A program made the position numbers and the translations under genes. The notes under the pieces were generated by a model. That model ran no database searches. It saw only the letters and a list, made by a program, of their open reading frames with translations, and was not told the DNA's origin. 25,219 nucleotides of DNA from Sphingobium sp. (lineage in GTDB: Bacteria; Pseudomonadota; Alphaproteobacteria; Sphingomonadales; Sphingomonadaceae): NCBI RefSeq assembly GCF_003248505.1, contig NZ_QFOA01000048.1:1-25219 (forward strand). The letters run 5' to 3'. This document shows positions 1-7,107 of this stretch, piece by piece (position 1 is the stretch's first letter; every line of letters starts with the position of its first letter).

Positions 1-860
1 TCTTGAGGCAGTTGGCCGAGCGGACCGACAGTTCCAGTTCGTCCACCTTCTTGAGCAGATAGCGGTTGATCTGGTTGGTGTCGCTTTCGCCTTCCGACGA
101 AGCGGCGGCAGCGGCGTGGGTAGCCGAAGGACCGGCGACGGGCAGCGCGTCTTCGAAATGGACGAACAGCTGGAGCTGGTCCTGAAGGATACGCGCCGCG
201 TAGGCGACGGCGTCCTCAGGCGTCACCGTGCCGTCCGTTTCTACGGTCAGCGACAGCTTGTCATAATCCAGTTCCTGGCCCACGCGGGTGTTGTCGACCT
301 TGTAGGCCACCTGACGCACCGGCGAATAGAGCGCGTCGACCGGGATGAGGCCGATGGGCGCGTCCGCAGGCCGGTTGGCGACGGCAGGGACGTAACCTTT
401 GCCGACATCGGCGGTCAGTTCCATGTTGAGCGTGGCGCCCTGGTCGAGGTGGCAGATCACCAGATCGGGGTTCATCACTTCGATGTCGCCCACGACGCTG
501 ATGTCGCCGGCCTTCACCACGGCGGGGCCGGTGGCGGACAGCTGAAGGCGCTTGGGGCCTTCGCCCTCCATCTTCAGCGCGACCTGCTTGATGTTGAGGA
601 CGATGTCGGTGACGTCCTCACGCACGCCGGCAAGCGACGAGAATTCGTGCAGGACGTTCTCGATCTTGATCGAGGTGACCGCCGCGCCCTGGAGCGAGGA
701 CAGAAGAACCCGACGCAGCGCATTGCCGAGCGTCAGGCCGAAGCCGCGCTCCAGCGGTTCGGCAACGAAGGTCGCCTTGCGCTTGCCGTCGCCCGACGCC
801 TTGATCTCAAGGCTGTTGGGCTTCTTCAATTCCTGCCAGTTCTTCATGTTGACAGTCATG
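1..860 (-). CDS. rpoA: RNA polymerase alpha subunit (3' end outside window)
   Basis: Alpha subunit of RNA polymerase: its N-terminal domain dimerises and nucleates beta/beta' assembly, and its C-terminal domain contacts UP elements and activators. About 286 residues are visible, starting MTVNMKNWQELKKP at an ATG. The N-terminal domain carries the typical stretch GFGLTLGNALRRVLLSS (about residues 40-56), which forms the dimerisation helix. The acidic/alanine-rich linker is near residues 245-260, and the C-terminal domain is cut at the DNA-contacting helix (SVRSANCLK). The family is usually around 340-350 residues, so roughly 60 are missing only because the window ends. It is the last visible gene of rpsM-rpsK-rpoA; rplQ would be expected next, outside the window. 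Assignment is certain; the start is supported by homologous N-termini. Confidence 0.97.
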
Positions 861-981
861 TATTTCCCCTGGGGATGGGCCGGAAAGCTTGGAAATCCTG
901 AACCCGGCAGGACATTCCGGCGATGCAAACGGGTAAAACGGGCGACGCGTCCGCCGCCCGCCAATCACGGCACGCTGCGAA

Positions 982-1371
982 TCAGACGCGGCGGCGCTTG
1001 GACGGACGCACGCCATTGTGCGGGATCGGCGTCACGTCGCGGATCGAGGTGATGTGGAAGCCGACCGCCTGAAGCGCGCGGAGAGCCGATTCGCGGCCCG
1101 AACCCGGACCCTTCACCTCGACTTCGAGAGTGCGCACGCCATGTTCGGCGGCCTTGCGGCCAGCGTCCTCGGCGCACACCTGTGCGGCGTAGGGGGTCGA
1201 CTTGCGGCTGCCCTTGAAGCCCATCATGCCAGCCGAAGACCAGCTGATCGCGTTGCCTTGGGCGTCGGTGATGGTCACCATGGTGTTGTTGAAGCTGGCG
1301 TTGACGTGGGCGACGCCGGCCGAGATGTTCTTGCGTTCGCGGCGCTTGATGCGCTGGGGTTCGCGTGCCAT
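982..1371 (-). CDS. rpsK: 30S ribosomal protein S11
   Basis: Small-subunit ribosomal protein S11, part of the platform that contacts 16S rRNA near the mRNA exit and E site. The 129-residue product has the usual family length. It begins MAREPQRIKRRERKNI and contains the conserved segments GVAHVNASFNNTMVTITD (about 19-36) and GPGSGRESALRALQ (about 88-101), ending with the basic tail PSKRRRV. It sits between rpsM (64 nt upstream) and rpoA (121 nt downstream), the conserved alpha-operon order, and is probably transcribed with them. Confidence 0.98.
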   Translation of the reverse strand: MAREPQRIKRRERKNISAGVAHVNASFNNTMVTITDAQGNAISWSSAGMMGFKGSRKSTPYAAQVCAEDAGRKAAEHGVRTLEVEVKGPGSGRESALRALQAVGFHITSIRDVTPIPHNGVRPSKRRRV

Positions 1372-1435
1372 TTTGCTCTATCCTACTGAAATCGTGAGAC
1401 GGATGTAAACGGAGGGTCGCAACGACCCTCGACGC

Positions 1436-1804
1436 TTACTTCTTCTTGCCAGCGATCGGCTTCGCCTTGCCCTTGCGGGTACGCGCGTTGGTGTGGGTGC
1501 GCTGGCCGCGGACCGGCAGGCCCTTGCGGTGACGCAGGCCGCGATAGCAGGCGAGGTCCATGAGGCGCTTGATGTTCATCGCGGTTTCGCGGCGCAGATC
1601 GCCCTCGACCGTCAGGTCGGCGTCGATGGCTTCCCGGATCTGGAGCACTTCGGCGTCCGACAGATCCTGCACGCGGCGACCGTGGTCGATGCCCAGCTTG
1701 TCGGCGATGTCCACAGCGGTCTTGCGACCGATGCCGTGGATGTAGGTGAGCGCGATGATTACGCGCTTGTTGGTCGGGATGTTCACACCCGCAATACGTG
1801 CCAT
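1436..1804 (-). CDS. rpsM: 30S ribosomal protein S13
   Basis: Small-subunit head protein S13, which contacts the P-site tRNA and the 50S subunit through bridges B1a/B1b. The 122-residue product starts MARIAGVNIPTNKR and shows the helix-two-turn-helix signature YIHGIGRKTA and the C-terminal GLPVRGQRTHTNARTRKG. An in-frame start 33 nt further upstream exists, but the ATG at 1804 is preceded by AGGAG at good spacing and matches the universally conserved N-terminus. It leads rpsK and rpoA. In most alphaproteobacteria secY and adk precede rpsM. Here an opposite-strand 2H phosphoesterase gene lies upstream instead, so rpsM needs its own promoter, and a candidate is annotated at 1971-1999. Confidence 0.97.
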   Translation of the reverse strand: MARIAGVNIPTNKRVIIALTYIHGIGRKTAVDIADKLGIDHGRRVQDLSDAEVLQIREAIDADLTVEGDLRRETAMNIKRLMDLACYRGLRHRKGLPVRGQRTHTNARTRKGKAKPIAGKKK

Positions 1805-1913
1805 GGTAATCTTTTCTCCTGCTCCACAGGGCGGCAAGCCACCCTATCTCAAAGCGTCCGGCCGCTTCGTCCCTGGCGAGGAGAAGCCGCCCATTTCATG
1901 CTCCCCAAGACGC

Positions 1914-1945
1914 AAAAAGACGGCGGGTGCATGAAAGCACCGCCG
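1914..1945 (-). terminator. Terminator-like hairpin in the rpsM leader
   Basis: On the minus strand CGGCGGTGC and GCACCCGCCG pair (one bulged base) around a 6-nt loop TTTCAT and are followed by TC and five Ts. This is an intrinsic-terminator shape. No minus-strand gene lies immediately upstream, and the predicted rpsM promoter lies about 25-55 nt upstream. The hairpin may therefore act as an attenuator in the rpsM leader. It could instead be a terminator catching read-through from engB-phnA, or a relic of a lost upstream gene. Confidence 0.65.
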
Positions 1946-1970
1946 CTCACCAGCCTGTTGGGGAGGGACG

Positions 1971-1999
1971 CCTTTAGCGAGTCGTCCAAGACTAGTCAA
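1971..1999 (-). promoter_or_regulatory. Candidate sigma-70 promoter for rpsM-rpsK-rpoA
   Basis: On the minus strand a -35 hexamer TTGACT (1999-1994) is followed after exactly 17 nt by TAAAGG (1976-1971). Alphaproteobacterial housekeeping promoters typically keep a strong TTGAC -35 with a loose -10. Transcription would start near 1964, giving a leader of about 160 nt before the rpsM ATG at 1804, with the terminator-like hairpin inside it. This is predicted from sequence only. Confidence 0.5.
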
Positions 2000-2104
2000 T
2001 TGTCGCTATCACATGGACGATCTTGTCTCTTTGCCGGATCGACTCGACTCTCCCATGAATAGAACATATGAAGAACGAATATCTTTGGTTTCGGAGTCCC
2101 CGTG

Positions 2105-2656
2105 ATGGAGGCACCAGTCGCCTTGCTTTATAGGCTGTTCTTCGCCGTGAAACCACCTGCGCAGGTGGCGCGACAGATCGATCGTTTCGCCGAAACGCTG
2201 GATTCTTCGGCGGACCGTATCCGCCCGGAGAACCAGCACGTGACGCTTGGCATCACGAACGACGAACCCAGCTATCCTTATGAACGCATCGAGGCGCTGC
2301 GGCAGATGGGGGCGGGAATCGGTGCGGCGCCCTTCGACCTGCTGCTCGACCGGCTGAGCATCGGCGGTCGATCGGCGGCGCTGCGGCCGTCGCACAGGAT
2401 CCGGGGACTTTTGGCGCTGCGGCAGGAGGTTGCGCGTGCGATGCAGGGCGCGGGCGTGCAATCGCGCATAGGGTGGGCATTCAGCCCGCATCAGACGCTT
2501 TTCTATCGCCGAAGCCCCCCGGAGCAACGGGCCGTCGCGGGCTTCGGATGGCGGGTGGAAGACGTGGTGTTGATATGCAGCCATGTGGGCCATACCCGAC
2601 ACGATATCGTCGGGCGATGGCCACTGTCCGGGGATCGGCAATATCGGCTGCTGTAA
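2105..2656 (+). CDS. thpR: 2'-5' RNA ligase family / 2H phosphoesterase (ThpR-like)
   Basis: Member of the 2H phosphoesterase superfamily, whose ThpR branch acts on 2',3'-cyclic phosphate or 2'-5' linkages in RNA; the physiological substrate is unclear. The 183-residue product opens with RLFFAVKPP, typical for the family, and carries both catalytic HxT motifs: H45-V-T47 in QHVTLGI and H129-Q-T131 in PHQTLFY. The ATG at 2105 is preferred over an adjacent GTG at 2102 because GGAG (2093-2096) then has an 8-nt spacing. It is a single plus-strand gene between two minus-strand operons and ends 4 nt from the stop of the convergent phnA-like gene, with no obvious terminator between them. Family assignment is firm, the exact role is not. 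Confidence 0.85.
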   Translation: MEAPVALLYRLFFAVKPPAQVARQIDRFAETLDSSADRIRPENQHVTLGITNDEPSYPYERIEALRQMGAGIGAAPFDLLLDRLSIGGRSAALRPSHRIRGLLALRQEVARAMQGAGVQSRIGWAFSPHQTLFYRRSPPEQRAVAGFGWRVEDVVLICSHVGHTRHDIVGRWPLSGDRQYRLL

Positions 2657-2660
2657 CGGA

Positions 2661-2963
2661 TCAGCGTTTGCGGACAAACTCCGCCCGCAGCACCAGCCCC
2701 TTGATGCCGTCGAAGCGACAATCGATTTCCTGGCTGTCGCCGGTCAGCCGGATCGATTTGATGAGCGTGCCGCGCTTCAGCGTCTGGCCCGCGCCCTTGA
2801 CGGTCAGGTCCTTGATGAGCGTCACCTGGTCGCCATCGGCCAGCAGATTGCCGACTGCATCCCGGACCTCCACGGTTTCTGGAGACTCGCTACGAGCGGC
2901 GGCCTCCGCCGCGCTGATCCATTCGCCGCTGGCGTCGTCATAGACATAGTCGTCGTCGGTCAT
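2661..2963 (-). CDS. PhnA/YjdM-like small protein lacking the zinc ribbon
   Basis: A 100-residue protein whose C-terminal two thirds match the PhnA domain (family also called YjdM): DAVGNLLADGDQVTLIKDL, then a conserved K-G-T-L-I-K-S-I-R-L strand and the C-terminal AEFVRKR. Despite the historical name, this family is not a proven phosphonate-degrading enzyme and its role is unknown. The N-terminal region normally holds a four-cysteine zinc ribbon; here it is acidic (MTDDDYVYDDASGEWISA) with no cysteine at all. It lies 10 nt downstream of engB, with an AAGGAA ribosome binding site, so it is probably the last gene of the yidC-engB transcript. Confidence 0.8.
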   Translation of the reverse strand: MTDDDYVYDDASGEWISAAEAAARSESPETVEVRDAVGNLLADGDQVTLIKDLTVKGAGQTLKRGTLIKSIRLTGDSQEIDCRFDGIKGLVLRAEFVRKR

Positions 2964-2973
2964 CGCCGTTCCT

Positions 2974-3621
2974 TTATCCCTGCATGACGCTGTCTAGCAC
3001 GGCGGCGCGCAATTCCGGCAGCCCCATGCCTTTTTCGCTCGACGTGGCGATGATGTCCGGATGCGCGGCGGGTCGCTTGCGGATCGCATCTGCGGTGGCG
3101 GCGGTGACGGCATCGAGCGCGCTCGCCTTGATCTTGTCTGTCTTGGTGAGCACGATGCGATAGCTGACGGCGGCGGCATCCAGCATGTCGAGCATGTCAT
3201 TGTCGACATCCTTGACGCCATGGCGGCTGTCGATCAGCACCAGCGTTCGCTTGAGCGCCGCGCGACCGCGTAGATAATCGTTCACGAGGAAGCGCCATTT
3301 GCGCACCATGTCGCGCGGTGCCTTGGCGTAGCCATATCCCGGCATGTCAACCAGGCGAAAGCGCAGTGGATCGCCCACGTCGAAGAAATTCAGTTCCTGC
3401 GTGCGCCCCGGGGTGTTCGATGTGCGCGCGAGGCCGTTACGGTTGGTGAGTGCATTCAGCAGCGAGGATTTGCCGACATTGGAGCGGCCCGCAAAGGCGA
3501 CTTCGTTTACCGCCATGTCAGGCAGAAATTTGAGGTCCGGCGCGGATTTCAGGAACGCGATGGGACCGGCGAAGAGCTTGCGCGCTTCCTCGATCAGGTC
3601 AGGTTGAGTGTCGTCTGTCAT
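2974..3621 (-). CDS. engB: Ribosome biogenesis GTP-binding protein YihA/YsxC/EngB
   Basis: TRAFAC-class GTPase needed for late 50S subunit assembly. The 215-residue product has all G motifs: G1 GRSNVGKS (45-52), the switch-I region containing TSNTPGRTQ (67-75), G3 DMPGYGYAK (92-100), G4 TKTD (159-162) and G5 SSEKG near the C-terminus. Length is normal. It follows yidC by 40 nt. That gap is almost filled by a 9-bp hairpin whose 3' arm contains the only good ribosome binding site (GGGAGG), 11 nt from the ATG. Expression may therefore be tuned separately from yidC. Confidence 0.95.
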   Translation of the reverse strand: MTDDTQPDLIEEARKLFAGPIAFLKSAPDLKFLPDMAVNEVAFAGRSNVGKSSLLNALTNRNGLARTSNTPGRTQELNFFDVGDPLRFRLVDMPGYGYAKAPRDMVRKWRFLVNDYLRGRAALKRTLVLIDSRHGVKDVDNDMLDMLDAAAVSYRIVLTKTDKIKASALDAVTAATADAIRKRPAAHPDIIATSSEKGMGLPELRAAVLDSVMQG

Positions 3622-3629
3622 ATCGAAAA

Positions 3630-3653
3630 GACCCTCCCGGTGAGGGGAGGGTC
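3630..3653 (-). promoter_or_regulatory. Hairpin between yidC and engB covering the engB RBS
   Basis: A perfect 9-bp inverted repeat (GACCCTCCC / GGGAGGGTC, 6-nt loop) lies in the 40-nt yidC-engB gap. On the minus strand it is followed by TTTT and then the engB ATG. The downstream arm contains GGGAGG, the likely engB Shine-Dalgarno sequence. It could be a leaky terminator, an RNA stabiliser for the yidC message, or a translational gate for engB. Confidence 0.6.
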
Positions 3654-3661
3654 GCTTGTCC

Positions 3662-5368
3662 TTACTTTGCCGGGACCGCCGTCGCGGGCGCGGGATGCTT
3701 GCGATAGAGCCACCATTGCTGGGCCATCGACAGGCAGTTGTTGGTGATCCAGTAGACCAGCAGGCCCGCCGCGAAGGGTGCCATGATGAACATCATCATC
3801 CACGGCATGATCGCGAACACCTGCTGCTGCATCGGGTCCATCTGTGCGGGGTTCAACTTGAACTGCAACCACATCGATATGCCGAGCAGCAGGGCCAGCA
3901 CGCCGATGCCGAGGAAGGCGGGGGGCGTAAAGGGCAGCAGGCCGAAGAGGTTGAGGATGTGCAGCGGATCGGGTGCGGACAGATCCTTGATCCACAGGAC
4001 GAAAGGTTGGTGGCGCATTTCGATCGTCAGCTGGAGGACCTTATAGAGCGCGAAGAAGATCGGAATCTGGATGAAGATGGGCAGGCAGCCGGCGAGCGGG
4101 TTCACCTTTTCCTGCTTGTACAGTTCCATCATCTTGAGCTGAAGCTGCTGCTTGTCGTCCTTATATTTTTCCTGCAGCGCCTTCATCTTGGGCTGCACCG
4201 CACGCATTGCCGCCATGCTGGCGAACTGGCGCTGAGCGACGGGGAACATCAGGGCGCGCACGCAGAAGGTCAGGCAGATGATGGCTACGCCGAAATTGCC
4301 GATGACCGTAAAGAGCCAGTGCAGCAGCGCGAAGATCGGCTGCTCGAACCAGTAGAACCAACCCCAGTCGATGGCCCGGTCGAACAGCGGCACGCCCGCG
4401 CGCTCATACGCCTGGAGCGTCTTCACTTCCTTCGCGCCGACATAAAGGCGCAGGGTTTGTGTGGCGGCCTTGCCGGGTGCCAGCATCGTCTGGGTGAGCG
4501 CTGCGTCCGCCTGATATTGCATTCCCGCACCTTTGCGGAACTTGCCTGCAAAGTCGGCATCGGTCCCAGGCACCAAGGCGGAGAGCCAATATTTGTCGGT
4601 AAAGCCGATCCAGCCGCCCTTCGACTGGAAGCTCTGGGACGAAGGGCCCTTGTCGAGGTCCTTGTAGTTGACGTCGTAATTGGCAGCGCCGTTGAACACG
4701 CCCATCGGGCCCACATGGATGGTCCAGGTATCGGGGTCCTTGGAATGGCCGACGCGGCTGATATAGCCGTAGGGCTTCACGCCTACCGCGCCGGTGCCGT
4801 TATTCGACACCTTCTGCTCGGCCGAGATCATGTATTTATCGTCCACCGTCAGGCGGATTTCGAAGAGCTGCCCCACGCCGTTATTCCAACTCAGGGTCAC
4901 GGGCGTGGAAGGCGTCAGCGCCGTGCCGTTCGCGGTCCATACGGTGTTCGCATCCGGGAAGCGCGTGCCTTCGCCCTGCCAGCCGAAGCCTGCGAAATAA
5001 GCATCCTGCGATCCCGACGGGCTGTAGAGACGGACGTCGGGCGAATCCTTTGCGATGGTTTCCTTGTAGGTCGGCAGCACGATATCATCGATTCGTGCAC
5101 CTTTAAGGTTGATCGAGCCGGCCAGCTTGGGCGTCCGGATAGGCACGCGCGGGCTTTCTCGCAGGACGATGGCGCGGTCGCGGATGGCGGCGGGGCTATC
5201 GGCTGCGGGATCGGCTGCGGGATTGGGAACGGCCACCTGCTTGCCGCCCTCGATTTTCGTTGAGGGCGGATTTGCGACGGGAAAGAAATGTTGCGACACA
5301 TAGGGCCAGCCGAACAGGATCGCTGCGGTCAGCAGCACCGCCAGAATGATATTCTTCTTGTCGTCCAC
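3662..5368 (-). CDS. yidC: Membrane protein insertase YidC
   Basis: Oxa1/YidC-family insertase that places membrane proteins in the inner membrane alone or with SecYEG. The 568-residue product starts at a GTG (read DDKKNIILAVLLTAAILFGW, TM1), followed by a Pro/Ala-rich spacer, a large periplasmic beta-sandwich domain (about 60-340), and the conserved insertase domain near the C-terminus with the segments NPLAGCLPIFIQIPIFFALY and a final TM hairpin ending in Lys-rich sequence. An ATG 78 nt further upstream would add a basic, non-homologous extension overlapping yidD, so the GTG, with GGAG 10 nt upstream, is preferred. It lies 35 nt after yidD, in the standard rpmH-rnpA-yidD-yidC arrangement. 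Confidence 0.95.
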   Translation of the reverse strand: MDDKKNIILAVLLTAAILFGWPYVSQHFFPVANPPSTKIEGGKQVAVPNPAADPAADSPAAIRDRAIVLRESPRVPIRTPKLAGSINLKGARIDDIVLPTYKETIAKDSPDVRLYSPSGSQDAYFAGFGWQGEGTRFPDANTVWTANGTALTPSTPVTLSWNNGVGQLFEIRLTVDDKYMISAEQKVSNNGTGAVGVKPYGYISRVGHSKDPDTWTIHVGPMGVFNGAANYDVNYKDLDKGPSSQSFQSKGGWIGFTDKYWLSALVPGTDADFAGKFRKGAGMQYQADAALTQTMLAPGKAATQTLRLYVGAKEVKTLQAYERAGVPLFDRAIDWGWFYWFEQPIFALLHWLFTVIGNFGVAIICLTFCVRALMFPVAQRQFASMAAMRAVQPKMKALQEKYKDDKQQLQLKMMELYKQEKVNPLAGCLPIFIQIPIFFALYKVLQLTIEMRHQPFVLWIKDLSAPDPLHILNLFGLLPFTPPAFLGIGVLALLLGISMWLQFKLNPAQMDPMQQQVFAIMPWMMMFIMAPFAAGLLVYWITNNCLSMAQQWWLYRKHPAPATAVPAK

Positions 5369-5403
5369 GTCTGTTCGGCTCCGCCGTATGGTGATCTGTC
5401 GTG

Positions 5404-5616
5404 TCAGGGCACCGGGTCGTAGCCCGACCCGCCCCATGGATGGCATCGCATTAGCCGCTTGAGCCCCAGCCAGCTACCCTTGATCGCGCCATATTTACGG
5501 ACCGCCTGGATACCGTATTCGGAACAGGAAGGCGCGTAGCGGCAAGTGGGGGGCAGGATGCGGGAGGGGCCGAGTTGCCAACCGCGCGCAAGGAGTATGA
5601 GGATGCGCGCGATCAT
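5404..5616 (-). CDS. yidD: Membrane protein insertion efficiency factor YidD
   Basis: Small amphipathic, membrane-associated protein thought to assist YidC-dependent insertion. The 70-residue product has the family core: a hydrophobic N-terminus, then PTCRYAPSCSEYGIQAVRKYG with the conserved cysteines, then a run ending in CHPWGGSGYDPVP. Its ATG overlaps the rnpA stop by four bases (5613-5616), so translation is probably coupled to rnpA. Confidence 0.95.
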   Translation of the reverse strand: MIARILILLARGWQLGPSRILPPTCRYAPSCSEYGIQAVRKYGAIKGSWLGLKRLMRCHPWGGSGYDPVP

Positions 5617-6023
5617 GCCGGTTGGTGCGCCGTTGCCGGGGCGGGCTTTGGCCCACGCCCACGCCCGTGATGAGGCCGCGATTCGCGCGCTTCACCCTGC
5701 GGTCGGCTCATGACCTTACCGAGCGCTTTGACCAGTTCCGAATGCAGCAGGGAAAAATCGCGTTCGATCCCGCCGTCGCGACCGATCAGCACATAATCCG
5801 CACCGGCAATACCATGAACCGGGAGCAATTCACGCGCGAGAACGCGAAAGCGGCGCTTCATCCGGTTGCGAATGACAGCGCCGCCGACTTTTTTCGTTAC
5901 CGTGATGCCATAGCGCATCGCCGGGTCGCCATCGCCGCGCTCGCGCACCAGCAGCACGAAGCCCGGCATGGGGGCGCGGCGACCGCGATTCGCCGCCAGA
6001 AAATCCGCGCGCCGGACCATCAT
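5613..6023 (-). CDS. rnpA: Ribonuclease P protein component
   Basis: Protein subunit of RNase P, which with the RnpB RNA removes 5' leaders from pre-tRNAs. The RNR signature region is clear: GGAVIRNRMKRRFRVLAREL, preceded by RYGITVTKKV. I chose the ATG at 6023 (MMVRRADFLAANRG), giving 136 residues. The frame stays open back through rpmH to 6197, and the segment just upstream (LISTPEKHAAPV) has no ATG, GTG or TTG and no good ribosome binding site, so the true start is uncertain. A CTG at 6059 overlapping the rpmH stop is possible. The C-terminus is a basic/His-Pro-Ala-rich tail beyond the conserved fold. It lies between rpmH and yidD. Confidence 0.9.
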   Translation of the reverse strand: MMVRRADFLAANRGRRAPMPGFVLLVRERGDGDPAMRYGITVTKKVGGAVIRNRMKRRFRVLARELLPVHGIAGADYVLIGRDGGIERDFSLLHSELVKALGKVMSRPQGEARESRPHHGRGRGPKPAPATAHQPA

Positions 6024-6055
6024 GACCGGCGCGGCGTGCTTTTCCGGCGTTGAGA

Positions 6056-6190
6056 TCAGGCGCTCAGGCTCTTGCGACCGCGTGCACGGCGGGCGCGAAT
6101 GATGTTGCGACCGCCCGGTGTCGCCATGCGGGCGCGGTAACCGTGACGGCGCTTCCGAACCAGATTGCTCGGCTGAAAGGTGCGCTTCAT
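6056..6190 (-). CDS. rpmH: 50S ribosomal protein L34
   Basis: Large-subunit protein L34. The 44-residue product MKRTFQPSNLVRKRRHGY... ending GRKSLSA is complete and of canonical length, with the conserved KRTFQPS start and a strongly basic body. GAGGAA sits 6 nt before the ATG. It heads the rpmH-rnpA-yidD-yidC-engB cluster, and its promoter must lie in the short stretch between the ATG and the terminator at 6231-6255, or in that terminator's neighbourhood. Confidence 0.97.
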   Translation of the reverse strand: MKRTFQPSNLVRKRRHGYRARMATPGGRNIIRARRARGRKSLSA

Positions 6191-6230
6191 CGTTCATTCC
6201 TCAAACAGATAACAAGAATCGGGCGTGACG

Positions 6231-6255
6231 AAAAAGGGCCGCTGATGCAGCGGCC
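6231..6255 (-). terminator. Intrinsic terminator of the rne-M48-dsbA transcript
   Basis: On the minus strand GGCCGCTG and CAGCGGCC form a perfect 8-bp stem with a 3-nt loop, followed by C and five Ts. It lies about 80 nt after the stop of the DsbA-like gene and about 40 nt before rpmH, separating the two minus-strand operons. Confidence 0.85.
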
Positions 6256-6337
6256 GCTCGGGTCAGGGGGCGTCCGATAGGGAAAGGGGGGTAGGAAGTC
6301 AATAAGCCAGGGCGCAGATTCACCGGGGTGGTCCGCT

Positions 6338-7105
6338 TCATTGGCCGCGCGCGCTCGCCACCCCGTCCTTGAGAGCGTCGAAACCCACTGCGCCGTTCAA
6401 TACCTGATCGCCGATGACGAAGGTCGGCGTGCCTGTCGCCTGCAATTTCTGCGCAAGGGCGATGTTGGACGCGATTTCATCGTCATATCTGGACGATGCG
6501 ATGGCGGCTTCCGCTTCCGATTTCGTGATTCCCGCCTTCGCGGCAGCGGCGACGATCGTGTCGCGCGTCACCTTCCCGGCGGCATAGAGCGCCCTGTGAT
6601 AGGCCATATATTGACCTCGCTCGGCGGCGAGGAGCGAGACCTTGGCCGCATTGCCGCTTTCTTCCGACAGAATCGGCAGTTCACGATAGACGATGCGGAC
6701 CTTCGCATCGGACCCGACCAGCTTTGCAAGATCGGGCAGCGACGCACGGCAATAGCCGCAGGCATAGTCGAAGAATTCCACCACCGTTACATCGGGGTTC
6801 GCAGCGCCTTCCCATGCTCCAGCATAGGGTTTCTCGATAGCGCTGCGATGGGAATCGATGGTGCCCGACATCCGTTTGGCCTGAAGCTTCTCGACGGCCT
6901 GCGGGATGATTTCGGGATGCTCCAGAATATAATCGTGCACGATCTTTTCGATCGTAGCCTTGTCTGTCGGATTGACGGCGGCGGGGCCGTGTGAGGCAAG
7001 GGCGGCGCCGGCGGCAGCCGCGATGAAGGCGAAACCGCCAAGGGTCATCTGCATGGTCCTGTTGGAAAGAGCGGCCCGAAAGCTCGGCCGGTTTTGATCG
7101 GTCAT
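6338..7105 (-). CDS. DsbA-family (ScsC/Com1-like) periplasmic thiol-disulfide oxidoreductase
   Basis: Thioredoxin-fold oxidoreductase expected in the periplasm. The 255-residue product has a hydrophobic N-terminal anchor or signal (about 20-38), then a helical segment DKATIEKIVHDYILEHPEII resembling the ScsC N-terminal domain, then the thioredoxin domain with the active-site motif C116-G-Y-C119 in FFDYACGYCRASLP and the cis-proline loop TGTPTF (224-229). CGYC differs from the CPHC of classical DsbA. It starts 2 nt after the stop of the M48 protease gene and is followed by an intrinsic terminator. The location next to a periplasmic protease suggests envelope protein quality control. Whether it oxidises or isomerises substrates cannot be told from sequence; no dsbB or dsbD partner is in the window. 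Confidence 0.9.
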   Translation of the reverse strand: MTDQNRPSFRAALSNRTMQMTLGGFAFIAAAAGAALASHGPAAVNPTDKATIEKIVHDYILEHPEIIPQAVEKLQAKRMSGTIDSHRSAIEKPYAGAWEGAANPDVTVVEFFDYACGYCRASLPDLAKLVGSDAKVRIVYRELPILSEESGNAAKVSLLAAERGQYMAYHRALYAAGKVTRDTIVAAAAKAGITKSEAEAAIASSRYDDEIASNIALAQKLQATGTPTFVIGDQVLNGAVGFDALKDGVASARGQ

Positions 7106-7107
7106 GT

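Noticed and set aside
3656..5263. A 535-codon open frame on the plus strand opposite yidC
   Set aside because: Antisense shadow; the sequence is His/Arg/Gln-rich with no recognisable fold, while yidC is clear.
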